Source: JBHIBC01 sp046758905
Lineage (GTDB): Bacteria; Acidobacteriota; Polarisedimenticolia; Gp22-AA2
Length of the DNA stretch: 8,664 bases
NCBI GenBank assembly: GCA_046758905.1
Contig: JBHIBC010000097.1
Coordinates: 1-8,664, forward strand
Reading direction: 5' to 3'
Every line of letters starts with the position of its first letter. Within the stretch, counting starts at the first letter, position 1. Position numbers and translations under genes: made by a program. The notes beneath the pieces were generated by a model. It was not told where the DNA came from, searched no databases, and was given only the letters and a program-made list of their open reading frames with translations. Positions 6,556-8,664 of this stretch are shown here, piece after piece.

Positions 6556-7756
6556 GGCGGTTCCGCACCATCGCCATGCCCACCCTGCGGATGACGATCT
6601 CGCCGCACCTCGGGCAGTAGGTGTTGTTCCCCGGGTGTCCGGGGATGTTCCCCAGGTAGACGAAGTGCAGGCCTTCGGCCATCGCGATCTCGCGCGCCCG
6701 CTCGAGAGTCCGCACCGGCGTGCGCGGCAGGTTCCGGATCCGGTAGCTGGGGTGGAAGCGGGTGAAGTGAAGCGGGACGTCGGGCCCGAGCTCGCCGCGC
6801 ACGAAGCGGGCCAGGCCGCGGATCTCCTCCTCGCCGTCGTTCAGGGTGGGCACGATCAGCACCACGATCTCCGTCCACATCCCCTTCTCCCGCAGGCGGC
6901 GCAGGGCGTCGAGCACCGGCTTCAGCTCCCCGCCGCAGACCTCCCTGTAGAACTTCTCGGTGTAGGCCTTGAGGTCGACCTTGACCGCTCCGAGCACCGC
7001 GATCAGGTCGTCGAGCGGCTTCTCCAGGATGAACCCGTTCGACACGAGCACCGTCCGGACCTCCGCCTTCCGCGCCGCGACCGCGACGTCGTAGACGTAC
7101 TCGGAGAAGACGACCGGCTCGGTGTAGGTGCAGGCGATGGTCGGCGTCCCGTGCTTCAGCGCCAGCGCCGCCACCTGCTCCGGGCGCAACTCGAAGGTGC
7201 CGACCTGCTCGGGCCGCACCTGGGCGATCTGCCAGTTCTGGCAGAACTTGCACTCGATGTTGCATCCCGGGGTGGCGAGCGACAGCGACGGCGTGCCGGG
7301 GAGCACGTGGTTGAACGGCTTCTTCTCGATCGGGTCGATGTGGATCGAGCACGGCCTTGAGTGGACCAGGGTGTAGTACCTCCCGCCGCGGTTCTCGCGC
7401 ACGCCGCAGGCGCCGCGCTCGAGATCGGCCACGCGGCACTTCTTGGGGCAGAGCCCGCACTCGACGCGGAGCCCCTCGAGTTCCTTCCACCAGCGCGCCG
7501 GAGTGAGCGGCAGATCGCCCCCGTCCGGGGCGATGAGGGGCGGGCCGATGGCCTCGTCCTGCGCCACCGCCCCCGGCGAGGCGCCGAGTTCCCAGAGGCA
7601 GGCGGCGCACCCGCCGGCGATCAGTCCCTGCAGCAGGAGCCGCCGGTCGACATCGACGCGCCGCGCGCCGTTCCGCCGTGCGTGATCGTGCGGGCGCGGC
7701 TCCCCGCGTGCCCCGGTGGGGGCGCGCGGGCTGTGCGGCGAGTTCGGACTCGTCAT
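6500..7756 (-). CDS. amrS: AmmeMemoRadiSam-type radical SAM enzyme with Tat-like leader
   Basis: This 418-residue protein matches the radical SAM member of the AmmeMemoRadiSam system, related to pyruvate formate-lyase activating enzymes. Its substrate is not established. The SAM-cluster motif CxxxCxxC is C165/C169/C172 in GCNIECKFCQNW. Before it lies the family's N-terminal cysteine set ECGLCPKKC with GACGVREN (C100, C103, C107, C117). Later blocks are ACTYTEPVVF, VKVDLKAY, HFTRFHPSYR and YLGNIPGHPGNNTYCPRCG. A C-terminal zinc-ribbon-like pair C381/C384 and C406/C409 ends in IPGIWS. Residues 37-66 (DRRLLLQGL, a hydrophobic run, then AVAQ) look like a twin-arginine signal after an unusually long charged leader, suggesting export. 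The start is the ATG at 7756, overlapping the upstream DUF362 stop as ATGA; an open extension to 7990 would lie inside DUF362 and is Arg-rich. AMMECR1 and MEMO partners are not in the window. Confidence 0.92.
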   Translation of the reverse strand: MTSPNSPHSPRAPTGARGEPRPHDHARRNGARRVDVDRRLLLQGLIAGGCAACLWELGASPGAVAQDEAIGPPLIAPDGGDLPLTPARWWKELEGLRVECGLCPKKCRVADLERGACGVRENRGGRYYTLVHSRPCSIHIDPIEKKPFNHVLPGTPSLSLATPGCNIECKFCQNWQIAQVRPEQVGTFELRPEQVAALALKHGTPTIACTYTEPVVFSEYVYDVAVAARKAEVRTVLVSNGFILEKPLDDLIAVLGAVKVDLKAYTEKFYREVCGGELKPVLDALRRLREKGMWTEIVVLIVPTLNDGEEEIRGLARFVRGELGPDVPLHFTRFHPSYRIRNLPRTPVRTLERAREIAMAEGLHFVYLGNIPGHPGNNTYCPRCGEIVIRRVGMAMVRNRLTGGRCHNCRRVIPGIWS

Positions 7757-8664
7757 AGGTCCACCAGCTCGACCCTCTCGAGGTTGGCCTCGCCCAGGCC
7801 CAACCTGCCCGCCTCGGGGATCCAGCGCGGCTCGCGCTTCTCCTTCGCGAGCGCGGGCAGGCCCGACTCGCGGCGGCGCTCCTCGATCAGGCGCCAGCCG
7901 ACGGCGTCGAGCGCGACCGGGTCGGTCGAGGCCAGGACGCCGCCGTAGCGCCAGGTCCACTTCGGGTTTCGCGCCGGGCCTCCGTGACACTGCGCGATGG
8001 AGGCGTCGATCACGGTGAGCCTCAGCCGGCCGCGGATCAGCGGGCAGGCCGCCAGGTGGGGGATGTAGGGGGCGCAGCCGTCGCCGTGGTGCTTGTTCGG
8101 GTTGTGGATCGCGCCGTACCAGTTCTTGAGGCCCACCGACACCCCGGCCAGGTCATGATCCTTGAGGACGCCGACGTTGATGAGCGCCGTCAGGTCCTCC
8201 ACCAGCAGGCGGGCGAAGCAGGAGCCGCCGGGGCCCCATTCCCGCGGCCGCCAGTCGTAGTCGTCGTTGGTCCCCATGCAGCGCACGCCCGGGCCGGAGC
8301 GGACGATCGCGAAGCCGGCGGCCCTCAGCTCGCGGTCGCTGCGGTCCCAGATGACGATGTTGCGCGCCGGCACGCCCGCGTCCTGGAGCCAGTCGCACAG
8401 CCGGCGCACCAGCAGTGGGCTTGGCGACAGCCCGCGGCCGGCCAGGCAGTTCACCTTGAGGCCGACGACGTCCGACTTCCGGAACAGGCGGCGCATCGCG
8501 GCGGCCGGGGACGGCTCGCCGGCGGCGCGCGCCACCGCCGCGCCGAGGGCGGCGCTCAGGGCGGCGCCGACCAGCCCGCCCTTCGGGTCGAGGAGGTCGC
8601 CGCGCCTCGCCCGGGCCACGACGGGAAGGGAGGGCGCCGACGGTCCGGATGGGGCCGGTCCGAG
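7753..8664 (-). CDS. DUF362 domain protein, 5' end outside the window
   Basis: The visible 303 residues match DUF362 proteins, a family of uncertain function often linked to iron-sulfur or Tat-exported proteins. Numbered from the window edge, the motifs are VVGLKVNCLAGRGLSPSP (66-83), DAGVPARNIVIWDRSD (95-110), VRCMGTND (127-134), LINVGVLKDHDLAGVS (161-176), LKNWYGAIHNPNKHHGDG (179-196), then VIDASIAQCHGGP and the C-terminal ASTDPVALDAVGWRLIE. The frame stays open to the window edge. The only start candidate seen, GTG at 8619, has a pyrimidine-rich rather than Shine-Dalgarno-like upstream sequence, so the true start is probably beyond 8664. Homologues of this subgroup usually carry a Tat signal there, which cannot be checked here. 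The TGA stop overlaps the radical SAM ATG (ATGA, 7756-7753), so the two genes are very likely one operon with coupled translation. Confidence 0.9.
   Translation of the reverse strand, partial: LGPAPSGPSAPSLPVVARARRGDLLDPKGGLVGAALSAALGAAVARAAGEPSPAAAMRRLFRKSDVVGLKVNCLAGRGLSPSPLLVRRLCDWLQDAGVPARNIVIWDRSDRELRAAGFAIVRSGPGVRCMGTNDDYDWRPREWGPGGSCFARLLVEDLTALINVGVLKDHDLAGVSVGLKNWYGAIHNPNKHHGDGCAPYIPHLAACPLIRGRLRLTVIDASIAQCHGGPARNPKWTWRYGGVLASTDPVALDAVGWRLIEERRRESGLPALAKEKREPRWIPEAGRLGLGEANLERVELVDL

Noticed and set aside
7757..7990. Upstream extension of the radical SAM open frame
   Set aside because: It overlaps conserved DUF362 coding sequence, is Arg/Pro/Ala-rich, and the ATGA overlap at 7753-7756 gives a natural coupled start.

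Overview
The window is very GC-rich, densely coding bacterial DNA. Its coding style is GC-rich at third positions, Shine-Dalgarno sites are recognisable, it carries a Tat-type signal peptide, and it has a perfect CIRCE heat-shock operator. This suits a soil or sediment bacterium of a GC-rich phylum such as Acidobacteriota, Desulfobacterota/Myxococcota or a relative. That placement is inference from composition and gene families; no rRNA or marker gene is present.

Left block (1-3901): a family-4 glycosyltransferase reads leftward (103-1281). A bacterial amylo-alpha-1,6-glucosidase (glycogen debranching enzyme, 749 aa) reads rightward (1652-3901). The 370-base divergent gap holds a textbook leftward sigma70 promoter (TTGACA / TATATT) immediately followed by a perfect CIRCE operator, the binding site of the heat-shock repressor HrcA. 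No chaperone gene is in view, so the operator appears to serve the glycosyltransferase and possibly the divergent debranching enzyme. The 3' end of the glycosyltransferase runs, in another frame, into a recognisable fragment of an aldehyde dehydrogenase (1 to about 190, minus strand) that lacks everything upstream of its C-terminal third.

Middle (3902-6555): a 176-base spacer contains a perfect 12-base inverted repeat. One arm starts right after the debranching-enzyme stop codon and the other covers the ribosome binding site of the next gene. That gene encodes an approximately 825-residue membrane protein with a spermidine-synthase-like Rossmann domain between two sets of membrane segments; the usual catalytic aspartates appear to be replaced.

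Right block (6500-8664, minus strand): a DUF362 protein (5' end outside the window) is coupled by an ATGA overlap to a radical SAM enzyme of the AmmeMemoRadiSam type with a Tat-like leader. The radical SAM gene converges on the membrane protein gene and overlaps its 3' end by 56 bases. The partner proteins AMMECR1 and MEMO are not in view.

The most unusual signal is the perfect CIRCE operator with its own strong promoter in front of a carbohydrate gene pair. I see no tRNA, rRNA, CRISPR array, transposase or convincing intrinsic terminator.
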